Below are positions 41,652 through 50,212 of a stretch of 50,514 nucleotides of DNA, piece after piece. The notes beneath the pieces were generated by a model. It made no database searches, was not told the DNA's origin, and saw nothing but the letters and a program-made list of their open reading frames with translations. Origin of the DNA: Bacteroidota bacterium. Its GTDB lineage: Bacteria; Bacteroidota; Bacteroidia; AKYH767-A; 2013-40CM-41-45. The first letter of the stretch is position 1, and every line of letters starts with the position of its first letter. The position numbers and the translations under genes were made by a program. The DNA is taken from NCBI GenBank assembly GCA_026391945.1, contig JAPLDA010000054.1:1-50514 (forward strand), given 5' to 3'.

Positions 41652-43445
41652 ATGAAAATACTTTTTCGTTACCTTGGGAAATACAAGCCATTGGTCATCC
41701 TCGTCCTGGTTCTCGCAACCATCAACCAGGTGTTCAGCATGATGGATCCGCTGATCCTTGGGAATATGATTGACCATTATGCCAGCCGGTTCAAAGAACT
41801 TACGCAAGCCCAGTTCTTTCATGGAGTATCGTATGCATTGCTTGCTTTGATCGGCGTGGCCATGGTATCACGCATTGCAAAAAATTTCCAGGATTATTTT
41901 CTGAATGTCGTCGTCCAGAAAGTAGGAGTGCAGATTTACTCAGATGGCATCCGGCATTCACTCGAATTACCCTATTCTGTTTTTGAAGACCAGCGCAGCG
42001 GTGAAACATTGGGCAAGTTGCAGAAAGTACGCACCGATGTGGAACGCATGATGGGAGCGTTCATCAACATCATGTTCACATCGCTCATTGGCATCGTGGT
42101 GGTGGTTACGTATGCAATCAAAGTGTACTGGATCATCGCCCCGATTTATTTTTCCGCCATACCCATCATCGGCATCCTCAGTTCGGTGCTGAGTAAAAAA
42201 ATCAAGAAGATGCAGAAGCTGATTGTGGCGGAAACAACAGCACTGGCAGGAACCACCACCGAATCACTCCGTAACATCGAGCTTGTAAAAAGCCTGGGAT
42301 TGTCGCAACAGGAAATCAACAGGCTCAACAGCACCACCAATAAAATTCTTCAGCTTGAACTGAAAAAAGTCCGTTACATCAGGAGCCTGAGTTTCGTACA
42401 GGGAACCTGTGTGAACCTGCTTCGTGTAACGATTCTCGGGGTGATGATGTATCTCATCTTTTCACAGAAGATCACCGTCGGACAATTCACCACGATGTTC
42501 ATCTACAGCTTTTTTGTTTTCGGGCCGCTGCAGGAAATGGGAAACATCATCAACATCTACAGGGAAACAGAAGTGTCGCTGAAGAATTTTGAAGACATCC
42601 TGAATACGGAGCGCGAACCCAAGCCGGAGAATCCTGTTCCGGTTTCGCACTTGCAATCGCTACGTTTCGATCATGTCGCGTTCAAACACCAGAGTGCCAT
42701 GCACAACGCCATTGAAAATATTTCGTTCACAGTGAAGAAAGGGGAGACCGTCGCTTTCGTTGGCCCTTCCGGTGCCGGCAAATCCACGCTGGTGAAATTA
42801 CTGGTGGGATTGTACCGCCCGGCTTCAGGAAAAATTTATTATAATGAGAGTGCCGGTGATTCCATCGACCTCGACCAGTTGCGTGAACAGATCGGTTTTG
42901 TCACACAGGATACACAGCTTTTCTCCGGAACGATCCGTGAGAATTTATTGTTCGTGAAGCCCGAAGCCACCGATGATATGTGCATGGAAGTATTGCAGAA
43001 AGCTTCCTGTCAGAGCCTGCTATCCCGTGCCGACAAAGGCCTGGATACCGTCATCGGTGAAGGCGGCGTGAAAGTTTCAGGAGGTGAAAAGCAACGGTTG
43101 TCCATTGCACGTGCTTTGCTGAGGCAGCCGAATCTTTTGGTATTTGATGAAGCGACCTCTTCACTCGATTCACTCACGGAAGAAGACATTACGGATACCA
43201 TCCGCGCACTTTCAGTTCAGCAGGAACACATCACCATCCTGGTTGCGCATCGTCTTTCCACAATCATGCATGCCGACAGGATTTTTGTTCTGGAGCAGGG
43301 ACAGGTGATTGAATCCGGGTCGCATCATGAACTTCTTGAGACGAAGGGATTGTACCATGCGATGTGGCGCCAGCAAATCGGCGAGCGTAAACGTGTCATC
43401 ATCCCGGCGGGCAACGGACAACCAAAGGTGGCGGTTAACAATTAG
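41652..43445 (+). CDS. MsbA-type ABC exporter (fused membrane and ATPase domains)
   Basis: A 597-residue half-transporter that would work as a homodimer. Residues 1-320 are a six-helix ABC exporter domain (IDHYASRFKELT, VVQKVGVQIYSDGIRHSLELPYSVFEDQRSGETLGKLQ). The ATPase domain follows: Walker A GPSGAGKS (371-378), Q-loop VTQDTQLFSG, signature VSGGEKQR near 475, Walker B with Asp499-Glu500 (LLVFDEATSSLD), and the H-loop VAHRLST. A lipid, peptide or drug substrate is possible; the family alone does not decide. It is preceded by a hairpin terminator and followed by a repeat-rich spacer, so it is probably a single-gene transcript. Confidence 0.9.
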   Translation: MKILFRYLGKYKPLVILVLVLATINQVFSMMDPLILGNMIDHYASRFKELTQAQFFHGVSYALLALIGVAMVSRIAKNFQDYFLNVVVQKVGVQIYSDGIRHSLELPYSVFEDQRSGETLGKLQKVRTDVERMMGAFINIMFTSLIGIVVVVTYAIKVYWIIAPIYFSAIPIIGILSSVLSKKIKKMQKLIVAETTALAGTTTESLRNIELVKSLGLSQQEINRLNSTTNKILQLELKKVRYIRSLSFVQGTCVNLLRVTILGVMMYLIFSQKITVGQFTTMFIYSFFVFGPLQEMGNIINIYRETEVSLKNFEDILNTEREPKPENPVPVSHLQSLRFDHVAFKHQSAMHNAIENISFTVKKGETVAFVGPSGAGKSTLVKLLVGLYRPASGKIYYNESAGDSIDLDQLREQIGFVTQDTQLFSGTIRENLLFVKPEATDDMCMEVLQKASCQSLLSRADKGLDTVIGEGGVKVSGGEKQRLSIARALLRQPNLLVFDEATSSLDSLTEEDITDTIRALSVQQEHITILVAHRLSTIMHADRIFVLEQGQVIESGSHHELLETKGLYHAMWRQQIGERKRVIIPAGNGQPKVAVNN

Positions 43446-43458
43446 TCTTATGGAAGAT

Positions 43459-43523
43459 TGAAAATTGAATGGTGAGTGGGCGCCTGGGATGAACAGAGCA
43501 TATTATTCAATATTCAATTTTCA
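43459..43523. repeat. inverted 12-bp repeat in spacer
   Basis: TGAAAATTGAAT (43459-43470) and ATTCAATTTTCA (43512-43523) are exact inverted copies, with a third partial ATTCAAT nearby at 43526-43532. It lies between the ABC exporter and Nudix genes. It could form a hairpin with a 41-nt loop but has no T run in the right place for a terminator. Confidence 0.75.
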
Positions 43524-43596
43524 CTATTCAATCATTCAGCAGTTACCGGTATTCAGAATATCATAATTGTCAGAACATTTTTCGTACCTTCCATTC

Positions 43597-44235
43597 ATGA
43601 TTTCCGAATTCAGTAAGTTGCTGCATCATCGTCTTTCTTTACCACTTCCCGGTAGAGAAGCGCAGTTGTTGATGGCTCATGCGGAACGTAAAATTAATTT
43701 GTCGCGTTATAAAATTCCTCAGCATGCGCGATGGAGCAGTATCCTGATCCTCCTGTATGAAAGCGATAACAAAATAAAAATTCCGTTGATCCTCCGCCCG
43801 AGGTATGATGGTGTGCACAGCGGGCAGGTGGCATTCCCGGGTGGAAAGTTTGAGTCAGGCGATGAAAACCTTGTCAACACGGCATTGCGTGAAACCAAGG
43901 AAGAAATCGGAATTCCTCCCGAACATGTGGAGATCCTTGGGAAACTGACGGAGCTTTATATCCCACCAAGCAACTTCCTCGTTCATCCTCATGTGGGGAT
44001 GATCCGCTACAAACCTGAATTTTTTCCCGATGAAAATGAAGTGGAGAAGGTGATTGAAATTTCTTTAGATGATTTACTGAATGACTCGTTGGTGGGTGAA
44101 AAAGAAATTACGTTGAGCAACGGACTGAAGATCATCACGCCTTATTTTAATTTCCAAAGCGAAACCGTATGGGGCGCCACGGCCATGATCATGAGTGAAC
44201 TCAGGGTTTTACTGAATGAAATGGGAGGCGTGTAA
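43597..44235 (+). CDS. Nudix hydrolase, CoA pyrophosphatase type
   Basis: A 212-residue Nudix hydrolase. The HSGQVAFPGGK motif (75-84) preceding the Nudix box is the mark of the CoA diphosphatase (NUDT7/NudL) subgroup, which splits coenzyme A or related thioesters into phosphopantetheine and ADP. The box runs G83-E90-R98E99-E102E103-G105; its first spacer is one residue longer than the textbook G-x5-E, as in this subgroup. The TTG at 43567 would add ten residues; the ATG at 43597 (MISEFSKLLH) is preferred. The gene ends right where the next start codon begins (TAAATG), so it is translationally linked to the mannosyltransferase-like gene. Confidence 0.85.
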   Translation: MISEFSKLLHHRLSLPLPGREAQLLMAHAERKINLSRYKIPQHARWSSILILLYESDNKIKIPLILRPRYDGVHSGQVAFPGGKFESGDENLVNTALRETKEEIGIPPEHVEILGKLTELYIPPSNFLVHPHVGMIRYKPEFFPDENEVEKVIEISLDDLLNDSLVGEKEITLSNGLKIITPYFNFQSETVWGATAMIMSELRVLLNEMGGV

Positions 44236-45768
44236 ATGAACGGAAAGTTTTTTTCTTTTTTCCTGCCTGAACATCCGATGCGAAGTTTTACCAAAAAGAT
44301 CTTATTGCTCAGTTTATTATTTCACCTGTTGTGTGCGTTTTTTAATGTCGGCTATGATCATCCCGATGAATATTTCCAGGTCATGGAATTTGCTTCTGCA
44401 AAAATGAACATCACACCGGCTCATGATCTTGCGTGGGAATATTCGGCTGGAATTCGCCCGGCCCTGCAGCCGGCCATGGTCGTGGGAATGTGCAAGGTGT
44501 TTCATCTTTCAAATCCTGTGATCATTTCATTTGTCCTGCGGTTGTTGTCGTCACTTTTTGCATGGCTGGTGACAACGATGTTCATCTTGTTATCGCTGTC
44601 GCACATACAATCTGTTAAACTGAAAAAAGTCGTGTTGGTTCTTAGCCTGTTGTTCTGGTTTGTTCCATATTTACACGGAAGGTTCAGTTCTGAAAACTGG
44701 ACGGCCATTTTCTTTTTTGCCGGGCTGTCCATGCTGCTTTATTATTTCCGTCAGGCGGAGGAGAAGAAGGAGCAAGGTTTGAATCAGCTTCAGTTGTTGT
44801 TGAGCGGAATATTTTTAGGATTGGCATTTGATGTCCGCTTTCAAACCGGGATCATGATTGCCGGGCTTGGATTGTGGCTCGTCATTTTTCGCAAATTGAA
44901 TTTTTTGAATGTACTCGTTTTGTTTTCCGGAATCATGTTCTCCTTTTTTGCGGGAGTATTGATCGATCATTGGTTCTATAATAAATGGATATTGACCCCG
45001 CTGAATTATTTTCATGTGAATATTCTCGAAGGAAAAACCGCTGACTGGGGAACCAGCCCATGGTGGGAATATTTCAAAATGATTTTTATCAATACCATTC
45101 CACCATTCAGCATCCTGGTTCTGCTGGGAATCATTTTATTTTTTATCCGGAACCCCAAACACATGCTGTCGTGGATCACCATTCCTTTTTTGCTGGTGCA
45201 CATCATCAATGGTCATAAGGAACTTCGGTTTCTGTTTCCATTGCTGAATGTATTGCCTTTGGTGGTCGTGATGGCCATTGAGGGTGAAAAAAACAAAACA
45301 TGGTTTAAAAAAATCGCTGATCCATTTTCTCATATATCAAAAAACATTTTTGTAAAAATATTTCTCGTTGTAAATGCCGTTTTACTTTTGATCGTCAGCT
45401 TCCGGCCTTCCAATGAGAATTTTTCTTTCTATGATTTTGTGTATGCCAACTATCCCGGCAAAGAAATCAGGTTGTATACGGCCTCCGGCAACCCTTATGT
45501 AGTCGTGGGTTTGCCGGTTGTATTCTTTCGTCCGAAGAAACTTGACGTAATCGAAATTCAAAATGATTCTTCTTTTTCAAAAACAATTTTCGGAAACCAA
45601 TCAATAAATTTATTTCTGACAAAAAATTATTCTGTTGAACAGCCTGCTTTTCTTGCCGGTAAAAATGCCCGGCTCGTTTATGAAAATGTCCCGGGCTGGA
45701 TCCGGCATTTTAATTTTAACAACTGGCTGAAGCGTACGCGTAGCTGGCAGGTGTATGAATTTGAGTAA
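44236..45768 (+). CDS. GT22-like (PIG-B/Alg9 type) membrane mannosyltransferase
   Basis: A 510-residue integral membrane glycosyltransferase of the GT-C fold. The motif DHPDEYFQVMEFASA near residue 36 matches the HPDE signature of the PIG-B/Alg9 family, and the following WEYSAGIRPALQPAMVV is also typical. About nine hydrophobic segments are visible, and the chain ends in a soluble part. In eukaryotes these enzymes add mannose from dolichol-phosphate mannose; in bacteria acceptors are unknown. The start ATG is immediately after the Nudix stop codon. No partner enzyme for making the lipid-linked donor is seen in the window. Confidence 0.8.
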   Translation: MNGKFFSFFLPEHPMRSFTKKILLLSLLFHLLCAFFNVGYDHPDEYFQVMEFASAKMNITPAHDLAWEYSAGIRPALQPAMVVGMCKVFHLSNPVIISFVLRLLSSLFAWLVTTMFILLSLSHIQSVKLKKVVLVLSLLFWFVPYLHGRFSSENWTAIFFFAGLSMLLYYFRQAEEKKEQGLNQLQLLLSGIFLGLAFDVRFQTGIMIAGLGLWLVIFRKLNFLNVLVLFSGIMFSFFAGVLIDHWFYNKWILTPLNYFHVNILEGKTADWGTSPWWEYFKMIFINTIPPFSILVLLGIILFFIRNPKHMLSWITIPFLLVHIINGHKELRFLFPLLNVLPLVVVMAIEGEKNKTWFKKIADPFSHISKNIFVKIFLVVNAVLLLIVSFRPSNENFSFYDFVYANYPGKEIRLYTASGNPYVVVGLPVVFFRPKKLDVIEIQNDSSFSKTIFGNQSINLFLTKNYSVEQPAFLAGKNARLVYENVPGWIRHFNFNNWLKRTRSWQVYEFE

Positions 45769-46034
45769 ACAGCATTTCAACGGTTGAAGCCGGAAATTTC
45801 CTATTCATAATTTTCCATCGCTCGTCGTATTCGTTCCTCAACAGATTGTAGTTTTTGTTTCTAAATTTTACTGGGGTGAAAATTCCGGGTAAATTAATTC
45901 TGTATTAATTCTGTTCAGATAATATTTCATGTTTTGCTTACAGGTATGATCAATCCTACAGATTGTGTACAAAGTCAGTGTTGATCATTGACCCGGGATT
46001 CATTACTCAGAAATTAATAACTAAAAACAAACTC
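45769..46034. other. 266-nt spacer without visible gene
   Basis: AT-rich leader region before the heme-motif protein gene. The reading frame of that gene extends back to 45963, but the only good signal-peptide start is at 46035. No exact -33/-7 pair was found. Confidence 0.55.
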
Positions 46035-48554
46035 ATGAAAAAAATCATCACTATGATTGCGGTTGCACTTACGATTGGTGTCGTCGCGTTTACTTCTCCT
46101 GGCGGAGCTCCGGCCAACAAGGCCGGCACGCCGGCTTATCCAAGCACCTGTACGAGTTGTCACTCGGGCGGATCAAACGCTATGCAGGCCGGCTGGATCA
46201 CCTCCAATGTTCCTGCTTCCGGTTATGTGGCAGGAACCACCTACACGATTACCTGTACGGCAACGTATTCCGGACGAAGTGTGTTTGGGTTTGAAGTGTC
46301 ACCTCAAAATGCCGCCGGTACTGTATTGGGAACTTTAATCGTTACCAATTCCGCACAGACACAAAGTATCAGTACCGGGAAGTATATGACTCATACGGCT
46401 GGTGGAATTTCCGGTAGCAATTCAAAAACCTGGTCTTTCGGATGGACCGCTCCTGCAGCCGGTACCGGCAGCGTTACGTTCTATGGCGCCTTCCTTTGTG
46501 CCGATGGTGATGGTACTGAAATGGGCGACGAGACCTATAAATCAACACTTACCATTGCTGAATCTGCCGGTTGCATTCCTCCGGCACAGCCCGGAACGAT
46601 TGCAGGAAGTGCTTCTGTATGCGTGGGCTCTTCACAAGCCTATTCAGTAGCTGCCGTAACAGGCGCAACAAGTTATACCTGGACATTGCCTTCGGGCTGG
46701 ACAGGTTCATCTACGACCAACTCCATTACAACCGTTGCGGGAAGTTCTTCCGGAACGATATCCGTTACCGCCAACAGTGCTTGCAGCAGTACGCCGCAAA
46801 CACTTTCAGTTACTTCCAATGCAAATCCTGTAGCGACCATTTCTCCAAACGGAGCAACCACTTTTTGCCAGGGAGGAAGTGTAACCCTGACAGCATCAGC
46901 AGGCTCTTCTTATTTATGGAGCCCCGGCGGAGCCACTTCTCAAAGTATTATAGTGAGCAGCAGCGGAAGTTATACAGTGAAGGTAACCAATGCCAGCGGT
47001 TGTTTTGCAACTTCGGCAGCCACAACAGTCACGGTGAATGCATCAGGTGTACCGACCATTACAGCCGGTGGTTCAACGTCTATATGCCAGGGAAATAGTG
47101 TAACACTTACGTCATCGGCCGGCAGTACCTATCTGTGGAGTCCGGGCGGACAAACCACGCAAAGTATTTCTGTTTCCACGGCGGGAAGTTATACAGTTGC
47201 GGTTACAGGAACCTGTCCGGGAACTTCTGCGGCGACTGTTGTCACTGTTAATCCTCTTCCTTCGCCTACCATTTCTGCAGGTGGACCCACTACTTTCTGC
47301 CAGGGAGGAAATGTAACACTCACTTCATCTTCCGGAAGCAGTTATTTATGGAGCCCGGGCGGCGCCACCACTTCATCGGTTACAGTAAGTACCGGCGGAA
47401 ATTATACAGTGCATGTCACGAACAGCAGCGGATGCTCAGGCAATTCAGCAGCCACCACCGTTGGTGTGAATCCACTTCCATCCGTAACGTTAGGAACTTT
47501 TGCTTCTGTTTGTACAACAGATTCAGCATTCACCCTCAGCGGAGGAAACCCCGCAGGAGGTATATATAGCGGAACCGGTGTAACAAATGGAATTTTTGAT
47601 CCGGCAGTTTCCGGCAGCGGAACTTTTAACATCACCTATAGTTTTACGAATGCAAATGGATGTACGAACACAGTCGTGTCTGCCATCAATGTGAGTACGT
47701 GCAGCGGAAGCGGATGCACCACTTCTCCGCCGCGACCGGGTTCCATCACCGGACCGGTGAGCAACACGTGTAACCTGGCAGGAGCTGTGTATTCCATTGC
47801 ACCGGTTGCCGGTGCGACAAGCTATCACTGGACAGTTCCTTCCAATGTTGTCATCGCCAATAACAATGGCACTTCGATCACGGTAAATTTCTTACCGGGA
47901 TTTGTTTCAGGAACGATATCGGTATCGGCAGTCAACTCGTGTGGCACCAGTTACAAGCGTTACCTGTCAGTTGTTTCGAAGATTGTTCTCACTGGTTCCA
48001 TGAGTGGTTTAAATGAAGTGTGCATCACACAGAATTCAGTGGTGTATTCCATTCCGGCAGTTACGGGGGCCACGTCTTACCAGTGGTCGATCAGCAACGG
48101 GGCAACCATTACGGGTAACGGAAATACAGCGGTTGCTGATTTCACCACTTCCAACAACAGGCATGTCCAGGTGAAAGTGCGCGTTGCCAATGCATGTGGT
48201 TTGAGTGATTCTAAAAAGATGATGGTTACGGTTCATCATGATTGCACCGGCGGACAGGTTGATGACCGGTACAGGGCCGGCACGGATCCATCGGCACCGA
48301 TTTCAATTTTAGCTTATCCGAACCCGGCGATTGGAAAAATGATGCTTGACATCACAGCCAAACAGGCGGCAAACTGCCAGGTGAAGATGTTTGATTTGTT
48401 CGGCAAAACAGTAGTGGATAAAATGATGCCTGCCGAAGAAGGATTAAATTCTTTTGAGATCAACGTGGACGGAATCAAACCGGGAATTTATATGCTTCAT
48501 GTGGAAGCCGACGGAATACCTTCGCAAAATCTGAGAGTGATGATTATGAATTAA
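46035..48554 (+). CDS. T9SS-exported protein with CxxCH heme motif and PKD-like repeats
   Basis: An 839-residue secreted protein. From the ATG at 46035 it reads MKKIITMIAVALTIGVVAF, a signal peptide. Residues 20-180 resemble the choice-of-anchor V domain: SPGGAPANKAGTPAYP, then TCTSCHSGG with Cys39, Cys42 and His43 as a c-type heme attachment motif, and later SWTAPAAG-like and ADGDGTEMGDETYKS segments. PKD/Ig-like repeats follow (VTGATSYTWTLPSG, several SYLWSPGGATSQSI type units, ATSYHWTVPSN, ATSYQWSISNG). The end is a T9SS type A sorting domain (ILAYPNPAIGKMMLDI, MFDLFGKTVVDK, KPGIYMLHVEADG). A surface-exposed electron-carrying or structural role is possible but unproven. A strong bidirectional terminator follows at 48575. 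Confidence 0.85.
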   Translation: MKKIITMIAVALTIGVVAFTSPGGAPANKAGTPAYPSTCTSCHSGGSNAMQAGWITSNVPASGYVAGTTYTITCTATYSGRSVFGFEVSPQNAAGTVLGTLIVTNSAQTQSISTGKYMTHTAGGISGSNSKTWSFGWTAPAAGTGSVTFYGAFLCADGDGTEMGDETYKSTLTIAESAGCIPPAQPGTIAGSASVCVGSSQAYSVAAVTGATSYTWTLPSGWTGSSTTNSITTVAGSSSGTISVTANSACSSTPQTLSVTSNANPVATISPNGATTFCQGGSVTLTASAGSSYLWSPGGATSQSIIVSSSGSYTVKVTNASGCFATSAATTVTVNASGVPTITAGGSTSICQGNSVTLTSSAGSTYLWSPGGQTTQSISVSTAGSYTVAVTGTCPGTSAATVVTVNPLPSPTISAGGPTTFCQGGNVTLTSSSGSSYLWSPGGATTSSVTVSTGGNYTVHVTNSSGCSGNSAATTVGVNPLPSVTLGTFASVCTTDSAFTLSGGNPAGGIYSGTGVTNGIFDPAVSGSGTFNITYSFTNANGCTNTVVSAINVSTCSGSGCTTSPPRPGSITGPVSNTCNLAGAVYSIAPVAGATSYHWTVPSNVVIANNNGTSITVNFLPGFVSGTISVSAVNSCGTSYKRYLSVVSKIVLTGSMSGLNEVCITQNSVVYSIPAVTGATSYQWSISNGATITGNGNTAVADFTTSNNRHVQVKVRVANACGLSDSKKMMVTVHHDCTGGQVDDRYRAGTDPSAPISILAYPNPAIGKMMLDITAKQAANCQVKMFDLFGKTVVDKMMPAEEGLNSFEINVDGIKPGIYMLHVEADGIPSQNLRVMIMN

Positions 48555-48574
48555 TCGAAGTTCAATTGATTTGT

Positions 48575-48608
48575 AAAAAGGGTTCCGGAATTTCCGGAAC
48601 CCTTTTTT
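48575..48608. terminator. bidirectional intrinsic terminator
   Basis: AAAAAGGGTTCCGG (48575-48588) and CCGGAACCCTTTTT (48594-48607) form a perfect 14-bp stem with a 5-nt loop and T or A runs on both sides. It lies between the convergent heme-motif protein gene and tag. Confidence 0.93.
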
Positions 48609-48631
48609 GTTGGCTGACCCGCAGTCAGGTT

Positions 48632-49237
48632 TCAGTTGTATTTCCCATACCGGTGACAACTTACCAGGTGATCGTTGATCATTCCCGCTGCCTGCATGAA
48701 GGCATAACAAATGGTTGAGCCGACAAATTTGAAACCGCGATCGTACAGGTTTTTACTCATCGCATCGGAATGTTCTGAGCGTGCAGGAATTTGTTTCTGA
48801 TCCTTCCATTTGTTTTTGATCACCTTGCCTCCGGTGAACTGCCAGATGTATGCATCAAAAGTTTTAAATTCTTTTTGCACGTCGAGAAAACGCTGAGCAT
48901 TGTTCACCGTTCCGTAAATCTTGAGCTTGTTGCGGATGATTCCTTCATCCGTTAAAAGTTTTTGAATTTTCTTTTCGCTATAACGCGATACTTTTTTGTA
49001 ATCGAAATCATCAAAGGCTTTCCTGAAATTTTCACGCTTGTTCAAAACAGTACTCCAGCTTAATCCCGCCTGGAACGTATCGAGGACGATGTATTCAAAT
49101 AACAATGTATCATCATGAACAGGAACTCCCCATTCCGTGTCGTGGTAATGCATCATCTTTTCTGTTGATTCACTCCAGGGGCAGCGGTCTTTTTGATTGG
49201 TGTGTGACGTTGGAAGTTTTGATTTGACGTTTGTCAT
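48632..49237 (-). CDS. tag: DNA-3-methyladenine glycosylase I
   Basis: A 201-residue base-excision repair enzyme of the Tag family, removing 3-methyladenine from DNA. The ATG at 49237 (MTNVKSK) is chosen because the frame upstream crosses a repetitive spacer. The zinc ligands match E. coli Tag: Cys19 (RCPWSES), His32 (YHDTEWG), and His190 and Cys194 in NDHLVSCHRYG. The active-site stretch EWGVPVHDDTLLFEYIVLDTFQAGLSW is intact, with the conserved Glu35 and Trp36. It is convergent with the heme-motif protein gene across the bidirectional terminator. Confidence 0.93.
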   Translation of the reverse strand: MTNVKSKLPTSHTNQKDRCPWSESTEKMMHYHDTEWGVPVHDDTLLFEYIVLDTFQAGLSWSTVLNKRENFRKAFDDFDYKKVSRYSEKKIQKLLTDEGIIRNKLKIYGTVNNAQRFLDVQKEFKTFDAYIWQFTGGKVIKNKWKDQKQIPARSEHSDAMSKNLYDRGFKFVGSTICYAFMQAAGMINDHLVSCHRYGKYN

Positions 49238-49291
49238 GATTGAATTAATATTAAATAGTTCAATAGCAATCTCTGTGTGAATTTTTATTTC

Positions 49292-49325
49292 ACGCAGAGG
49301 ACGCAGAGGCGCAGAGGGCGCTGAG
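49292..49325. repeat. ACGCAGAGG-type tandem repeat
   Basis: Three nearly perfect 9-bp ACGCAGAGG-like units and a partial fourth. It lies upstream of tag, in a spacer that also has a C-rich stretch (CACCCACCCACTCACCCACC near 49371). Confidence 0.85.
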
Positions 49326-49401
49326 AAATATCGCTTCAACCATTTTCTCTATATCTCCCATTCCCCGTTTCACCCACCCACTCACCCACCTATTTCCCCT
49401 C

Positions 49402-50154
49402 TCATCCCTTCACATCATCAGCCAAACACTCCATCATCAACCCTCTCGCATTTTCTTTCAACGCCTCCAGGTCGTTCATCGTCATCCCTTTTGTTTCAAC
49501 GGGTTTGCTCCATATACAGGTGAGCGTGCCGGGTGATAATTCCAGCGGTCGTAGTGGTGATAATAATTTTTCTGCTCCTTTTATCGTAAGCACGGCGAGC
49601 GGAAGTTGTGATTCGATGGCGAGGCGAAAAGCACCGTCATGAAAACTTAAAAGTGGTTGGTCGGTGCGGTTTCGTGTTCCTTCCGGGCAGATGAAAACGG
49701 ATACTCCTTCTCTCAGCGAGGCCATCATGTTTTCCATACTCTTGATTTTTGCCGCTTTGTCTTTCCTGTCGACGCTTATATACAAGTGGTTGATGACGTA
49801 ACCGAGCAACGGAATTTTCGTGAGTTCTTTTTTGGCAAGAAAGCGAAGTGTGTTGCTGCATGAAACGGCATAGGCCGGAATGTCAATCTGCGACTGGTGA
49901 TTGGCGACAAAGACATACGTCTGCTCCGGGTTGATGTATTCTTTATGTATGACTTTCACACGAATTAGAAAAAAAGTTAAAACAGTTTTTGCCCATCGTT
50001 TGGAAAGACCGTGTGCGATACGCGGCGCTTTTTCCTTCGGGTAAAAAGTGAAAATGAAAAAATAGCACGGAACCACGAGGATAAGAGAGAGAATGAAAAC
50101 CGCTCCGGCAAAAAGTGTAAAAAGAAATTTAATAAATCGGATAATAATTTTCAT
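49402..50154 (-). CDS. plsC: 1-acyl-sn-glycerol-3-phosphate acyltransferase
   Basis: A 250-residue inner-membrane acyltransferase of the PlsC/AGPAT family, which transfers an acyl chain to lysophosphatidic acid in phospholipid synthesis. The frame is open upstream, but the ATG at 50154 (MKIIIRFIKFLFTL) gives the normal N-terminal membrane segment, so I chose it. The catalytic motif is NHQSQID with His86 and Asp91; the substrate-binding motif is CPEGTRNR with Glu159 to Arg161, followed by FHDGAFRLA. The protein could instead be a related lipid A or lyso-lipid acyltransferase, but motif spacing fits PlsC. Confidence 0.9.
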   Translation of the reverse strand: MKIIIRFIKFLFTLFAGAVFILSLILVVPCYFFIFTFYPKEKAPRIAHGLSKRWAKTVLTFFLIRVKVIHKEYINPEQTYVFVANHQSQIDIPAYAVSCSNTLRFLAKKELTKIPLLGYVINHLYISVDRKDKAAKIKSMENMMASLREGVSVFICPEGTRNRTDQPLLSFHDGAFRLAIESQLPLAVLTIKGAEKLLSPLRPLELSPGTLTCIWSKPVETKGMTMNDLEALKENARGLMMECLADDVKG

Positions 50155-50212
50155 GGCATTGGAAATGTTGATGAAAGAACAAACATAATAATTTTGAGAG
50201 AGCTTCTGGTCT

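Noticed and set aside
45963-46034. Upstream extension of the heme-motif protein (MCTKSV...)
   Set aside because: It places 24 residues without signal character before a perfect signal peptide at 46035.
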